A stretch of 43,820 nt of DNA from Haplosporangium gracile (GCA_015499985.1 JAAAUF010000270.1:1-43820), one strand, 5' to 3'; shown: positions 11,855-24,698, numbered from the stretch's first letter. The notes: generated by a model not told the origin, from the sequence alone. Translations and numbers: made by a program.

Positions 11855-13549
11855 CTACTTCCCGGTACCAGCGCTATTACCAGTACCATCATCCTTGAAA
11901 GCCGCAAGACCAGCAAGGACTGCGCCCACAAGGAAGATCAACGAGATAATCAACCAGATAAAGCCCCATCCTTGGGCTGGGAAAATGCCGTACTTTTCAG
12001 CAAACTGTTCTGCGTCCGAACCATTCGACTTGCGAAGCACAAGCATGTCCAGAATCTCCAGAATACTATAAATGCAGCTCATCACCCTAATTACAGTGTT
12101 GCATTCATCCAAATAAATCATGTAAAGAAAACCTTGTTAGTCAGGGACAATGGGATACTGTAATTCTCAACTGCTCAGCCCACTTTGCAAAGAATAAAAC
12201 AATAAAACAACACAAAACGTACCCAAGGAAGAGAGTAAAGTACTTGAGGTACTTGCCACCATCGAGCCACCAGAGCAAGCCTGTAATACCAGCAAAGAAC
12301 AAACAAATACCAAATGCCAACAAGTTCCTCGCCCAGAAGATCGTCAGCACCAGACAGAGCATCAACATAATCGCTGCTCCCTTGGAGGCCGTTATATTAA
12401 ATGCGCAAAAGACAAGAATCGCTCCCAGAAAAGAAGATCCAAGGTATCCAGCGGGGAGTGCCAAGCATTGCGTCCTCCTGTTGCCCACATAGGTCGTCAA
12501 CCCGCCCAAGTTTGGGTCCACAGTGATCGATTTGACCTTTCCGCCACTTACACATGCCATACACGCATGTCCAAACTCGTGCAGTCCAATTGTCACCAAC
12601 TAAATAAGCATAAAGTGTTACAGAGTAGAAAAGAAGAAGATGTTAGAGAAGTCCATTTTATGCAATTACAATTTACATTACTAGTTAATTAGCAATATCC
12701 GTCCGACAAAAAAGTGGACGGGGCGTTGTTGTTAAACTAAAGTGGATTGGTTGGTTATTGGTGGTGGTTGCCAGGGTCATTAAACTTGTTCCTGTTTATT
12801 GTTATTTTTGGGCTGATGTCCTTCGTATCATTCGCCGCCTCCTGAGCTTCTTTTCTGTCTTTCTCCTCTCCACTGTCTGGGCAGCAGCCCTGTGTCCGTT
12901 TTGTCCTGATGGTATTTCTGTGGCTGTTGCATTTTTGGTCTATTGATAGACACCGCCCCTCTCTCTTCAGCATATAGGTTTCTTCCGTGTTTCTTCCTTG
13001 TCATCAGGTCCTTGTCGTTATGTCTCAGTTGAATCTATGCTGTCTTTTCTGGATGACAAAAAATAGAACTACTTGGCATTTACCTTGAATGGGTACAGGA
13101 GGTGCTTCAAGTAGGGCATCTGCCACAGGATCAAGATTCCTGCCATATATCCTCCACTATTGTTCAACGAAACAAGTGGTCAAGAGAGCAAAAGTGGGTA
13201 TGCGAGTGTGAGCGTGAGCGTCCGTGTGGAGGAGGAGGGGTCAGTGAATAACCTTTTTTCTGTCCCTATGAAGGAGGACAGGTGGCTCGCCCATTTGCAT
13301 TGTTTGTCTTATCCCTGGCAAGGTATCTTGTCTCTGCTATCGCCAACTCGCGCCCCTTTATATTATTCTCTTGAGTTGTTGTTTCTCACTGGTGGTCGTT
13401 TTCGTGGCACTATTGTTGCTGGCAGTGTCGTCGTCGTCGTTTGTGTTGGCGTCGAGTACTTACATGAGCCAGAGGATGGTCACTTGTTCTGGAGTCGGTT
13501 TAAGCAGGTTTGTCGAGGTCCCATCTCCTCCGTTCGGTGTAGGTGCCAT
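11855..13549 (-). CDS. M50B-like intramembrane zinc peptidase (4 exons)
   Basis: Exons are 13549-13464, 13156-13084, 12599-12223 and 12086-11855. Introns are 307, 484 and 136 bp, all GT-AG and phase-consistent, giving 255 aa. The key motif is HEFGHA (residues 60-65), the HExxH zinc-binding site of the peptidase M50B-like family, at the start of exon 3 and just after a first membrane segment. A Gly-Gly-Lys turn follows, then a chain of hydrophobic segments predicting a multi-pass membrane protein. A final transmembrane segment and a short polar Gly/Ser/Thr tail end it. M50 relatives cleave substrates within or next to the membrane; the role of this fungal subgroup is not established. Length fits the family (about 220-260 aa). 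The ATG in exon 1 is the only one in frame upstream of the first donor, and the downstream junctions are supported by continuous family similarity. Confidence 0.85.
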
Positions 13550-14367
13550 TGAAGTGTTGTAGTAGTGGTGTTGTCGTTGTGTTCAGAAGGAAGAGAAATG
13601 TCGGTGGGTGGGGTGGCGGTGTTCTATTTTTGTATTTTGGGTATCGCTTTGCTTTGTTGCTTGTTGGAGTAGGATTAGTGGAGTGGGTAATGAGATTTGA
13701 AGCAAGGAAAGCAAAAAAGGGGGAATGAATGTGATTCTAGAAAGTACGGGAGAAAAGAAGTGAGGGTGATGGAAAGAGGGGAAAGAAAGGAAAGGGAGAG
13801 GAAATGGGAATCGAATAAAAGGAGAAGAGAAAAGGTTGTTCCNNNNNNNNNNAAAAAAAAAAAAAAAAAGCCTCCTTCTGTTTGGCTTTTTCTGTTTCTT
13901 GGCTTTTGGTGTGCGGGCGGGCTTTAACCCTGAAAATACATGCACCCAGCCCTGCATTGCCTTGCCCTGCCCTGCCCCACAGTCCCCAGCTGATGCCACC
14001 TCAACCACCACTTTCTATACTTTTTCATGTTCATCGCCACATATCTCCCATTACCAAAAGACCATCAACTTCGTCAAGTAGATTCCGGTAAAAGGATGTA
14101 GATTTCCTTCTCTTTTTTTCGTTTTTGCTCTGTATGCCCATCGATGACCCAATTGCTCTCTCTGCCTGACGATAGGGAAGGGACGAGCAATCGAAAGAAA
14201 ACATGAGCATGGTGCGCCCTGACCCAAATGATGTCACCAACAAAAATAAACACGGTCTCCGAGAACAAAAAAGAAACAATGACAGAACTCTTATGTTTAA
14301 ATTTTGTTGTTTATTTTTTTGAGTGACGAATGCAAAGAAAAAAAAAGACGCGTCCAACGAAAATCAC
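13550..14367. other. Intergenic: M50B promoter and 3' UTR of the upstream gene
   Basis: About 0.8 kb between two genes in the same orientation, containing the assembly gap. On the minus strand an AATAAA lies at 14315-14310, about 55 bp after the stop of the F-box-like gene, and is a plausible poly(A) signal for it. No other gene is seen. Confidence 0.5.
13843..13852. other. Assembly gap (10 N)
   Basis: Ten undetermined bases are directly followed by an A17 run. The gap is probably a scaffolding or homopolymer collapse point, so true length here is unknown. It lies between the M50B-like start and the 3' end of the next minus-strand gene and does not touch a called exon. Confidence 0.98.
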
Positions 14368-17300
14368 CTACGCCTGTACGACTACTGGCGTCCCCTGCTG
14401 CTCCTGACCCTGCTGCTGTCCCTGTTGCGCCGAAAGCGGCAATGGCAACCCCAAAGGTCCCACTGGCTCTTGCACACCCTGCATACCTGCACCTGCACCC
14501 GCATCACCACCACTCGCAGTAGTGACAGACCCACCATACCGGCCCAAATAAAACTTGACGAGATCCTTCTCGCCCGTCTTGTCGTTATGCTGGATCATCA
14601 ACTGGTATGTCTTCTTGCGCTGAATGTCCCCTTGTCCCCAATCCTCAATTCCTAAAGCCTGCAGCTTCAGATGCATCCTGTCCGTGTACTTTGTCAGGAA
14701 CGCGATCTTGTCGTTTCGGTTCAGGATCTGTTGCATTTTTTGCTGCGTTCCAATGGTGGAAGGCGTGCTCGTTGCCGTTGTCGTGGTGGTGGAGGTCGAC
14801 AATGGTGTGGTTGTGCTTGTGTTGAGGGGGTTGGCAGGGACAGCAGTGTTGCGAGAGAAAGGTGACTGTGATTGCTGTTGTTGGTGGATCTGTCCCTCTC
14901 TGGGATGTCTGAACGAAACGCCTTGCGAAAATAATGACAATGACGACAGCGCTGACGGGACACCCATTCTCCAAGAGGGCGAGTCACCGTCACTACCACC
15001 ATTGCCACTTCTACTACTACCGTACTCGTTCACTTGCCACCGCTCATTGCCGCTACTGCCGTTAGTATTCGCTTCGATGAGGGGGATCGAAATCCCCAGA
15101 GGTGTCGCTTCGAGCACAGACTCATTCTCGCCATCCTTTTCTCTCTCGGGAGGCACAGTCCAGTTAGCAAAAGAAGGAGAATGGGAGGAACAGCTCGCAG
15201 TGGACGACGATGATGATACTGTTGGCAGCTGTGGATCCTTGGAAGAAGACAAAGACGACGTGTTCTTGTGAAGTGGCTGTTGTTGCGGTGACACAGCAGA
15301 AGCAATAGGCAGGCATGACGACGGGGAAGATGATGGCAAGGCTTTTGTCGTTATTACAATTGGAGCTGCTGACTCGCACTGCATCCACTCATCCATTTCA
15401 CAACCATCGATATCCATCGGCAGATCATTCATTTCGTGCATCCCAAAGGCAGTCGCCACATCTGTATTGGCACAGTATTCTCTGCCGCTATCGCGTCCGT
15501 CAAACGTAAGTCGATGGTGGTGATATATTGAAGCATCCATATCAAAGTCCTGGTCCAGATCGACAGGCCAGCATCCACGACGAGCCAGCTCATGAGAATG
15601 CTCGACATACTTCATCGCTTCCCGATCGTCATTCAAGGCGCGTTCCTTCATCATCGCCCGCAGGTTCATATGGCGTTTGTTTCGACAATCGAAGAATCTC
15701 TGTCGTGCTTCGTCTTGTACAGCAAAAGAGGAAGCAGAGGAGGATGGAAGTGAGGATATGGACGATGATGAGAATGAAGAAGACGAAGTAGAAGAAAAGG
15801 AAGTAGGAGAGGTAGATGTTTGAGAAGAACCTCCTGGCCGAGCAACTCCTGATACTGCTGTTGTTACTGATGGTGCAAACCCTGCACCACCTCCTGATGT
15901 TGTTGCCCCTCTCGCTGCGCTTCCTCTTCCTGCTGATTGATGTACCCTTGATCTAGGTACTATTGGCGAAAAGATAGAGGTCAACGAAGTAGACGACGAT
16001 GAAGGCGAAATGGATGGTGGCGATCGCTGATGCTGGTGATGATGATAATGATAATGATGATGTCGGGCTGAGGGAGGCGAGAGAGTACGAGTAGGCGAGA
16101 ATCGAGAGCTGTCAGAGGAAGCATGCTGTTGCGTCAAGGGTGACTCCCACCACGAGGATGAAGTTGACGAAGACATCTTTCCATCTTTGGATGGGATAGA
16201 AGGTGAGGGGCGCTTACGAACGTCTCGTGTGTGGGTCGTTGCCTGATGCCGGTGCTGGTGTTGGGGTGCCAGATCAGAGTAATCGAGTGAGGTGGATCTT
16301 GATCTTGGGACAGTATCCAGATCCTGCTGCCCGTATCCTTCTTGAAGAGAGTGAGAACGACCTGGTGGACCTTGTCCATTTCGCAGACGAGGAGAAGGCA
16401 ATGAAAATCCTGGATGGTAGTAATAATGACAATGAAAAGAAAGGAGCGATTCATGAAATTATGAACCAAAAAAAAAGGGTTAGTTTCTTAATTCAATTTT
16501 TTTGGTGCGGTCATCCCATGTTTGCTCAGTTTCTGCAGGATGAGCTGTTTCACCACAGAATGAATTGATTAGGCGCGCAACGGGGAATTACCAGAGGCAG
16601 ACATGGAAGACGAGGTGGCATGGTACATGAAGGAGGGCGTGGCGGTCTCGTCCGTGCCTGCGACTGCTATGGTTGCTGTTGTTGATGTTGTTGTTGTAGA
16701 GTAAGAAGAAAACGAGGTGACATCTGGCATAGAGGCGGGGACTATAGCCAAAAAGGAAGAAGGAGCAAAGGCCGCAAATGAAGACGATGTTGTTGCTGTT
16801 TCTGGTGTTATTGCTGTTTCTGTTTCTATTACTGTTGAGGGTGCAGGTGGTGCGGGCTCTGGAGGGTCACAGGCGCCGCTAAGGACCAAGGCGTTGGTTG
16901 AGCTAGAAGGCTGAAAAGCAGCAGGCGATAACATGGCGAAATGCAGACGGATATATAATGATGTGAGAAAAAAAAAGTTAAAAAAAGAAACGGAGGGACA
17001 TCGAATGAAGGGGCATGGAGCGATGGATTGATTAGGAGGGTAAAAAATTGGAGCCAGACAGACAAAACTAAACAACTCTAGTTCTGCGTGTATGTAACAA
17101 TAACAGATCCATATTCATTAAAGAGAAAAGAAAACTTACTCCAATGTGCGTCTTGTCAAGGGCATAGAGAACGCCCAACATCCGGACGGCATCCCATTTG
17201 GCTTGTCGTCTTGCCTTCTCTGCCGCCTTGTGCACCTCAATTCCGCTCATTCTCTGGTACTCCAGACTGCTGCTATTATCAGAACTGCTGCTGCTGCTAC

Positions 17301-17823
17301 TGACTTTGCTCAGGATGGCCTGGTTCAGTTGGTAGGTGTTGTTATTCAACTGCTGACGCTGCTGCTGACAGTGCAGCTTCCACTTTTGCTCCACCTGTAG
17401 TCGAAGTGGCGAGTCTGCGAAAAAGTCTTCAAAGATCCGTTCGAGTAGCAGCGGAGCCCTGACTTGCATGTTGGCCAGGTAGGCAAAAATAATGATGGAT
17501 CCGGACTGAATCGAGAGGCGATAACGGACCTTGAGGAAAAGGACTAATTCTGCAGGGTGGAAGAGGTGCGAGTGAAGACGAGAGCATGTTCGTGAGAGGA
17601 AGGAGTAATTGCAGAGCGAGAGGCTGTAACTGATCTTTGAGAGGAGTTCCGGGGGCAGTGTGGTAAGCGTTGGGCGGCATCGAAGAGAGATAAATGATCC
17701 TTGGTGATGGTATTGTTGTGTGCTGTTGTTGTCTGTTGAAGACTCCAAGGCTGTGATGATGGAAAACGAGGAAGAGGATGATACGGGTGCATGTAAGCGA
17801 GCAGTGTCCAGTTGGTAGTCCAT
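14368..17823 (-). CDS. Large F-box-like protein with low-complexity body (3 exons)
   Basis: Exons are 17823-17140, 16910-16592 and 16409-14368, with introns of 229 and 182 bp. Both junctions use GT-AG sites and preserve phase, giving 1014 aa. An F-box-like motif sits at about residues 51-92 (LPPELLSKI, then a Ser/Cys/Leu-rich helix ending near SRLHSHLF). This suggests an SCF ubiquitin-ligase adaptor that would bind Skp1. The middle is Ser/Thr/Ala-rich, with His/Gln-rich and acidic Asp/Met patches, and is probably disordered. A better-ordered charged segment comes near the C terminus (about residues 905-960, containing FLTKYTDRMHLKLQALG), before a Gly/Gln-rich tail. I do not recognise that segment as a known domain. 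The first intron acceptor lies after a T-rich tract. The start ATG is the first in frame. Confidence 0.7.
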
Positions 17824-18574
17824 TGTGTAGAGTGTTGTTGTTTGAAGGACTTTTTTATGAACAAGATCGATATAAGCAAAAGAAAAAAAGGTGGTGTCAG
17901 AGAAAGGAGAGACGGGGATGCAATAAAATGAAGAACAAGAGAGACGTTAAAATAGTGAAGAGTGACATGATCGCGGGTTCGTCTTTTTTTTTTATTATCC
18001 GGTCACGCTTACTTGGTGCACGGACATCGGGAGAATGAATTTTTGATGTAAATCCGGTTGATGGTTACATCAAGGCTTTGCTTGCTGTGCTCCTTCTTCC
18101 TCATTGTTGCTATTTCGTGACAACAGACTCTAGAGTTTCGCATTTAGGAGTTCAAATAAGGAGGTAGTGGTGCCTGGGTTTACTGGAGTGTGATGAAAAC
18201 TTCTCACAACTGAAACTGACTAGGCGCACGCTTGATCCAATGTAATATTGCGCTGATTTCGAAGGCAAAGATGGTGTTGACCGCATAGCCATACGATATA
18301 AAAAGCTTGCATCCCAAGATCCAGGTAGATCGATCTTGAATAATGTGATCGCTTTCATGCAACTGCAAGCGCGAGTGTGGTCAGATACACGCCGTTGATC
18401 AAGCTGTGTAGGAAAATTTGAGACGTATATCATAGTTTTCTGTTTGCAGGGCACTGTTACACTGCGTCGGCCGCACATTGTGATAAATTTGTGGCTTGCC
18501 TGCCTTCTGGTTTGTCCAATATCAAGTACCGTTTGGCTCGAAATCTTTCTGCTCCCTCTTTTTCTGCGTGCAAT
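17824..18574. promoter_or_regulatory. Divergent promoter region, F-box-like gene / RPS6
   Basis: About 750 bp between a minus-strand gene start and the RPS6 start. The last 40 bp before the RPS6 ATG are pyrimidine-rich, as is common for ribosomal protein mRNA leaders. A TATAAAAAG occurs at about 18297, some 280 bp upstream of RPS6, and may be chance. I see no coding sequence here. Confidence 0.4.
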
Positions 18575-20797
18575 ATGAAGGTGCGCATTTCGCCGTGACC
18601 GTTTAATTTCTCCTTCTGCGATCGGTCACGTGTATACGTGCTAGAGCCCTGTAAACCAAATGGATCATCGATGTGTTCTCGACTACATCGATTCCATGGA
18701 TACGGACATACGGATGTGTACCTCCAACATCCTCAGCAATCCATCGATCGGCACATCGCATCATTCATTCAAGCGTGGAGTCGCCATGTCGGTCCAGGAA
18801 GCATCATCATGCTGCAGGAGAACCATGGCCAATTTTTTTCGGAGTGGTGGAAAGACCTGGAGGGAAACTCTGCTGCTGGATGCAAAGCTTCAGTTGCTGA
18901 TTCTGATCAGTTTTCTGTGAGGTGCTGCAAGCCAGGCAATTGGATGAGTCCATGGCAGTCTGAGCGGTGCGGGAAACATCACCCTCAAGGAGAGGGGCAT
19001 CACCTACAACACGACACTTTTTCGACAGGAGCTCAACGCTTTCCTTTTAGCAACCCACTCTTGTACTTTTCCAAGGCGAAACCAACGTCGTTTTTAAAAA
19101 GCGGGAAAACTTTGTGTGAAAGCTTCACTCAACAACAACAACTAAAGTCTAGATGGACCTCTGGAACACAAACAGACACTGTCCCCTGACTTGTACCAGA
19201 CATGCAGTTGTGCCATGGGAGTGTGCCAGAGGAGGCGTTACAGTGCAGGAACTACAAACACACAGCAACTGGACGTAAATAAGCAGAATAACTGATCGTT
19301 GCTTCTACTCTTTTTCCGCTTTACAATAGTTGAACATCGCCAACCCAGCCACTGGCTGCCAGAAGACCATCGATTTCGATGATGAGCGCAAGACGTAAGT
19401 TCTGGAGCTGAAGGACTTTCACAATGGAACAGACCAAGGGATTGCAGGACGACAAGATCGCGTTCTCAAAGATGTCGCCTCCGGTTATCACACAATTCGG
19501 ACAAGGCGTTATTTTTTCTTGAGCGGGACTTATGGGCTTTGGAACACACTTGCTCTTCAACAGGCGCACAACCCCAGGCGAAAGGACGGACCAGTTAACA
19601 GCAAGCGACAAACACACGGCAACCATATCACATTCTCCCCTCGGAAACACGCTAGGTCAACAATGACAAACCAGTCAGGGACGAGCGATTTTCAAAGAAA
19701 AAATGAGTTGTTGCTTACACCAATGCCTACTCTACTTCACCTACTTATTAGCCGTATCTTCTATGACAAGCGTATCTCCACTGAGGTCGCTGTCGACTCT
19801 CTCGGTGACGAGTTCAAGGGTTACGTCTTCCGCATCACCGGAGGTAACGACAAGCAGGGTTTCCCCATGAAGCAGGGTGTCCTCCTCCCCTCCCGTGTCC
19901 GCCTCTTGTTGTCCAAGGGCCACTCATGCTACCGCCCCCGCCGCACCGGTGAGCGTAAGCGCAAGTCCGTCCGCGGATGCATTGTCGGTTCCGACATGTC
20001 GGTCCTCTCCGTCACCATCGTCAAGCAGGGTGAGCAGGACCTTCCCGGTCTTACTGACACCACTGTCCCCAAGCGCCTCGGACCTAAGCGTGCCAACAAC
20101 ATCCGCAAGTTCTTCGTACGTGCCCCTCTTTTTACCTCCCTTTCAGGATACTTGGAGCAAGGAATGGATGGGCGGTTATTATCTCAGGAACAGGAGGTTC
20201 TCTCGCGATCGACATACAACATATCTGCATTGCTCACAACTACTACGACAGCCTTCAGACGTTGATGCTCAACCACTTCAGAACATTTATCATCTCAATG
20301 AGCGCCTTGCTGAGGCTTTTGACAACCAACATTGGAAGCCTAAACTATGGTGTTTTTGAAGCCTACCCAGACACTTGGAACCAACTGTGCCAACACCACT
20401 ACTCTTCAGGACTTAGCTGCGAATGAACATATTGTGTCCTGAACATGACAACTAATCACTATTTACCTTTTATTGCCACGAATTTCAAAACCCCCCCTTC
20501 CCCCAACAGAACTTGACCAAGGATGATGATGTCCGCAAGTTCGTTATTCGTCGCGAGGTTCAGCCCAAGAACGCTGAGAAGAAGCCTTACACCAAGGCCC
20601 CTAAGATCCAGCGTCTTGTCACCCCCGTTGTTCTTCAGCGCAAGCGTCACATCTTGAACCTCAAGAAGCGCCGTGCCGAGAACGCCAAGGAGGCCGAGGT
20701 CGAGTACAAGGCTCTCCTCGCCAAGCGTGTCAAGGAGGCCGCCGAGAAGCGCTCCGAGATCAAGAAGCGTCGCGCTTCTTCCCTCCACAAGGCTTAA
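18575..20797 (+). CDS. RPS6: 40S ribosomal protein S6 (eS6), 4 exons
   Basis: Exons are 18575-18580, 19330-19394, 19752-20115 and 20510-20797 (introns 749, 357 and 394 bp), giving 240 aa, close to the usual fungal length. Exon 1 codes only for Met-Lys; exon 2 begins LNIANPATG as in other S6 proteins; exon 3 carries the hallmark [19 protein letters not shown]. Exon 4 is the basic C-terminal helix ending [10 protein letters not shown], which holds the RRxSS site phosphorylated by TOR-dependent S6/AGC kinases in yeast and animals. The protein is part of the small ribosomal subunit. The first donor is GTGCGC, a weak but acceptable site. It was chosen because the only ATG-AAG upstream of exon 2 abuts it and it restores the canonical MKLNI start. 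Codon use in exons 3-4 is strongly C-biased, as expected of a highly expressed gene. Confidence 0.95.
18599..19189 (+). other. Long open frame inside RPS6 intron 1, unassigned
   Basis: Within the 749-bp first intron one forward frame stays open for nearly 200 codons. Its first ATG is at about 18671, and other forward frames are also open over part of it. The product would be Cys/His/Trp-containing with a region [18 protein letters not shown] recognise no family. It could be chance, a retained fragment of another gene or element, or a nested gene. RPS6 orthologues do not need it. Confidence 0.25.
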
Positions 20798-21460
20798 GTT
20801 TGTTGTTTCTTCTTTCTTCTCCATAAACGACATTTTTTCAAAAAACAACAACAACAACACACACACGTATGCCATTTCTTTTGTGAAAGCAGAAAACACA
20901 CCACCTCCAGAACTTGAGAAAATGAGATAGATGAGAGGGACAATTGGCGGATCCTTGTCGTCTTTTTTTTCGTTTTTGCTATCATCTTTTGTGCTCCTAA
21001 TGAAGTTTCCATGACCCCTCATCTCACTTCTGTGAATTCTCCACAGTTTTGTTATTCCCTCCTTCCGTTTGTTTTTCTTATTCAATTGGTTCGTGTTTGC
21101 GTCCACGCGAGCGTTTGAATTTGTTTCTTTCCATGAAGGCTCCAAGGGGCAGCAGGCTGACCCTTTTTTTCGAGCCAGTTGTGGGACTACAGAAAGAATG
21201 GTCACGTGTGTTTTCCCTTGTTGTTTGTTCAAAAGGAAAAACGAGTTGTGTGTGTTTTTTTCCCTTTCCCTTCTTCTTTCCACACATCACTACGCCTCTT
21301 TCTTCCCACTCCCTTCATCTCACCAAATTCACCCCCACCCTCGCAATTTATCACTCTCCAAGGTCTAGCCACATCCTCCTGCCGCTGACCTTTCGATACA
21401 TCTCATTTTCATCTCTTCTTTCCTCTTTCCTAACACTACAATAAACACACAAAATAAGTC
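20798..21460 (+). promoter_or_regulatory. RPS6 3' flank and UBE2E promoter
   Basis: A 663-bp gap between two genes in the same direction. Roughly the last 200 bp before the UBE2E start are C/T-rich, matching the leader style of other genes in this window. No gene or RNA is seen. Confidence 0.45.
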
Positions 21461-22811
<1,351 letters not shown>

Positions 22812-23137
22812 GCGTCCTTGCTGCGTCCCTCTTTGCTCTCCATAGGGCTTCACATAACCACCACTACATGCACACGCACTTCTACATACTTTTACACATA
22901 CTCGTACCTCTTTGATAGCACCAAAGGGTCTCATCGCTCAACATGGCTCGAGAATAAAAAAATAAATAAAATGACGATACACTAGTTTGCCACCAATTTT
23001 AATCGCATCCGTTCCTGATGCTGTCAAAAAGCAGTCCTTTTAGAGCCAAAATGCGCCCATGATGCGTCTTTTACAAGGGCAGCCAGCGTTTTTTTTTTCT
23101 GAGCTCTCAGGCAATGTCTGTATGTTTATGAAAGATA
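22812..23137. other. UBE2E 3' UTR and convergent intergenic sequence
   Basis: An A-rich cluster with repeated AATAAA-type hexamers at about 22950-22972 lies 140-160 bp after the UBE2E stop and is a likely poly(A) signal. The rest has a short T-run and no gene. Confidence 0.5.
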
Positions 23138-23319
23138 CAGTCGTGCCCCCTGTGGCATAATTCCCTACAGTATATTTTCAGGATTAGTTCATGATGCTGA
23201 ATCATCCTTTTTTTTTTCTCATTTTTGGTACACAGCGTAGAACACCCTCTTATAGTATAACTTCTCCTAAAGCATACTGAGCTCTGCGGCAAAGGAGTAT
23301 ACTATAGGGGATACGACTG
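23138..23319. mobile_element. 182-bp Tc1/mariner-type MITE
   Basis: The element starts CAGTCGTGCCCCCTG and ends with the inverted match CAGGGG-like end CCCCTATAGTATAC read from the other strand (terminal 7 bp CAGTCGT perfect, about 19 of 27 terminal bases matching). Both ends abut the dinucleotide TA (23136-23137 and 23320-23321), the target duplication of Tc1/mariner elements. Seven of the eight mismatches between the two ends are transitions. The right half holds an inner hairpin that repeats the subterminal ATAGTATA motif. No transposase can be encoded in this length, so it would be non-autonomous. It lies between the convergent UBE2E and RidA genes. Confidence 0.7.
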
Positions 23320-23330
23320 TATTATGAGTG

Positions 23331-23336
23331 TTTATT
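23331..23336 (-). terminator. Poly(A) signal of the RidA gene
   Basis: An AATAAA on the minus strand, 35-40 bp after the RidA stop and only 12 bp from the end of the MITE. It is the closest canonical hexamer. Confidence 0.5.
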
Positions 23337-23370
23337 TTTGAGTATGGAAGAAGAAGATATGTATGATGGT

Positions 23371-24664
23371 TTACTTGGAGACGGTAGCGATGCACTCGAT
23401 CTCGACGAGGACATCCTTAGGGAGACGAGCGACCTCGACACACGAGCGGGCAGGGAGGGCACCACCCAAGCGCTATATTATTGTTCAGTTGGAAAAGGTT
23501 CGTTAGGAAGGTTCAAATCATGCGAAATGGGGGCACGGAGTATATAGCAAAGAAGAGGGAACGAAACTTACGCGGCCGTAGACCTCATTGACGACACCAA
23601 AATCGTTCATGCTCTTGAGGAAGACGGTCGACTTGACGATCTGGCCGAACGAGGAGTTGGAGGCCTTGAGGACCTCATCCATATTGGTGAAGACTTGTTC
23701 CTGGTGTTGTGGTGGTTGTTGAAAGAAATGGCTTAAATGAGTTAGTTCACAGTGCTCGAGCGCGCGCTTTGGGATCTTGTTTTGAGCTTTTGTCTTCATT
23801 CCCTGATTTGAGACGGACTTTGTTTTTTTGAGTTGTCAGTCGTTTGCTGTCTTCCCGTTCAAAAGCAACTCCTGAGAATCCCGAGTAGAGAGGTCCTGGA
23901 GACGTGACTCAAACAGTGTGGAGTGTTTGTGTTGTGATGAAGGTATCCCTCCTTGTCAACAAAAAAAAAAAAATAAAAAAAAATAAAAGATCCGAACGGA
24001 AGTATTGCTGCTCCTTGTTGTTTGCCGCGATCCAGGAAACACATTGACGCCCGTTGTCAACGGTTGTTGTACCCCCCGAGATTATCCGACCGAAATCTAA
24101 CGCGATTTTCTCTCATTTTTTTTGTTGGGCGACGAACATAGGTGCAAAAAATAAATGTAGAGCTTAAATCCTGCGTCTGTCCTGGATCCAGCGAGAAGGG
24201 CATATGAGAAAATTTTGATGGTTCAGAGAGGGCAACGAGAAGGAGGAGAAGGAGGCTTACAGCTTGCTCCTTGACACCGCCGGGAACGACCTCGCCGTTG
24301 GCAGGGTTGACAGGGAGGCTTCCTGAGCAAAAGACGAGTCCGTTTGCGACAATAGCCTGCGCTATTATCGCATACGTTGTTGTTGGCGAAAATAAGGAAA
24401 GAAGGGTGAAAACAGGGTGAATTAGTGACCAGTTGAAGTGTATAGTGGCATGTGCTTGTCTTTTTTCCTCAGGTCCCTTGAAGAAGAAGTGATTCGGAAG
24501 GAGAGGCACGAAAAGTGAAGAAGGAGTGGAATGAAAGTGCGAGATTTACAGTAGGGGCCGATGGCGGCGGGGGCAGTGGCGGTGTGAACAATCTTATTGA
24601 CGGTGGACATTGCACGCATCTGGTTCTTGATGGCACTGAGGCGGTTGATGGCGACGAAGGACAT
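23371..24664 (-). CDS. RidA: RidA/YjgF/UK114-family enamine/imine deaminase (4 exons)
   Basis: Exons are 24664-24550, 24361-24261, 23700-23572 and 23472-23371 (introns 188, 560 and 99 bp, all GT-AG and in phase), giving 148 aa. The signature IGPYSQAI is restored exactly by the exon 1/2 junction. It is followed by [18 protein letters not shown], the long helix [13 protein letters not shown], and [14 protein letters not shown] carrying the substrate-binding Arg124 (equivalent to Arg105 of bacterial RidA). Family members hydrolyse 2-aminoacrylate and related reactive enamines from PLP enzymes, protecting branched-chain amino-acid metabolism and mitochondria. The first 18 residues are basic and hydroxylated without acids, like a mitochondrial presequence. 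A second in-frame Met19 begins a typical cytosolic RidA N terminus, so one gene may serve both places, like yeast Mmf1 and Hmf1 together. Confidence 0.92.
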
Positions 24665-24670
24665 GTTGTG

Positions 24671-24698
24671 AGTGGAGAGTGGAGAGTGGAGAGTGGAG
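24671..24698. repeat. 4 x 7-bp tandem repeat in the RidA leader
   Basis: Four exact copies of AGTGGAG start six bases upstream of the RidA ATG. On the mRNA strand they read CTCCACT, making a pyrimidine-rich leader repeat that may be length-polymorphic. Confidence 0.85.

Noticed and set aside
20116..20509. Box C/D snoRNA in RPS6 intron 3
   Set aside because: A CTGA-like D box near 20440 is visible but no matching C box with a closing stem could be found on the sense strand.
23290..23325. Sequence resembling a phage T7 promoter (ACTATAGGG, then ATACGACT)
   Set aside because: The two halves are in the wrong order and belong to the terminal repeat of the MITE.
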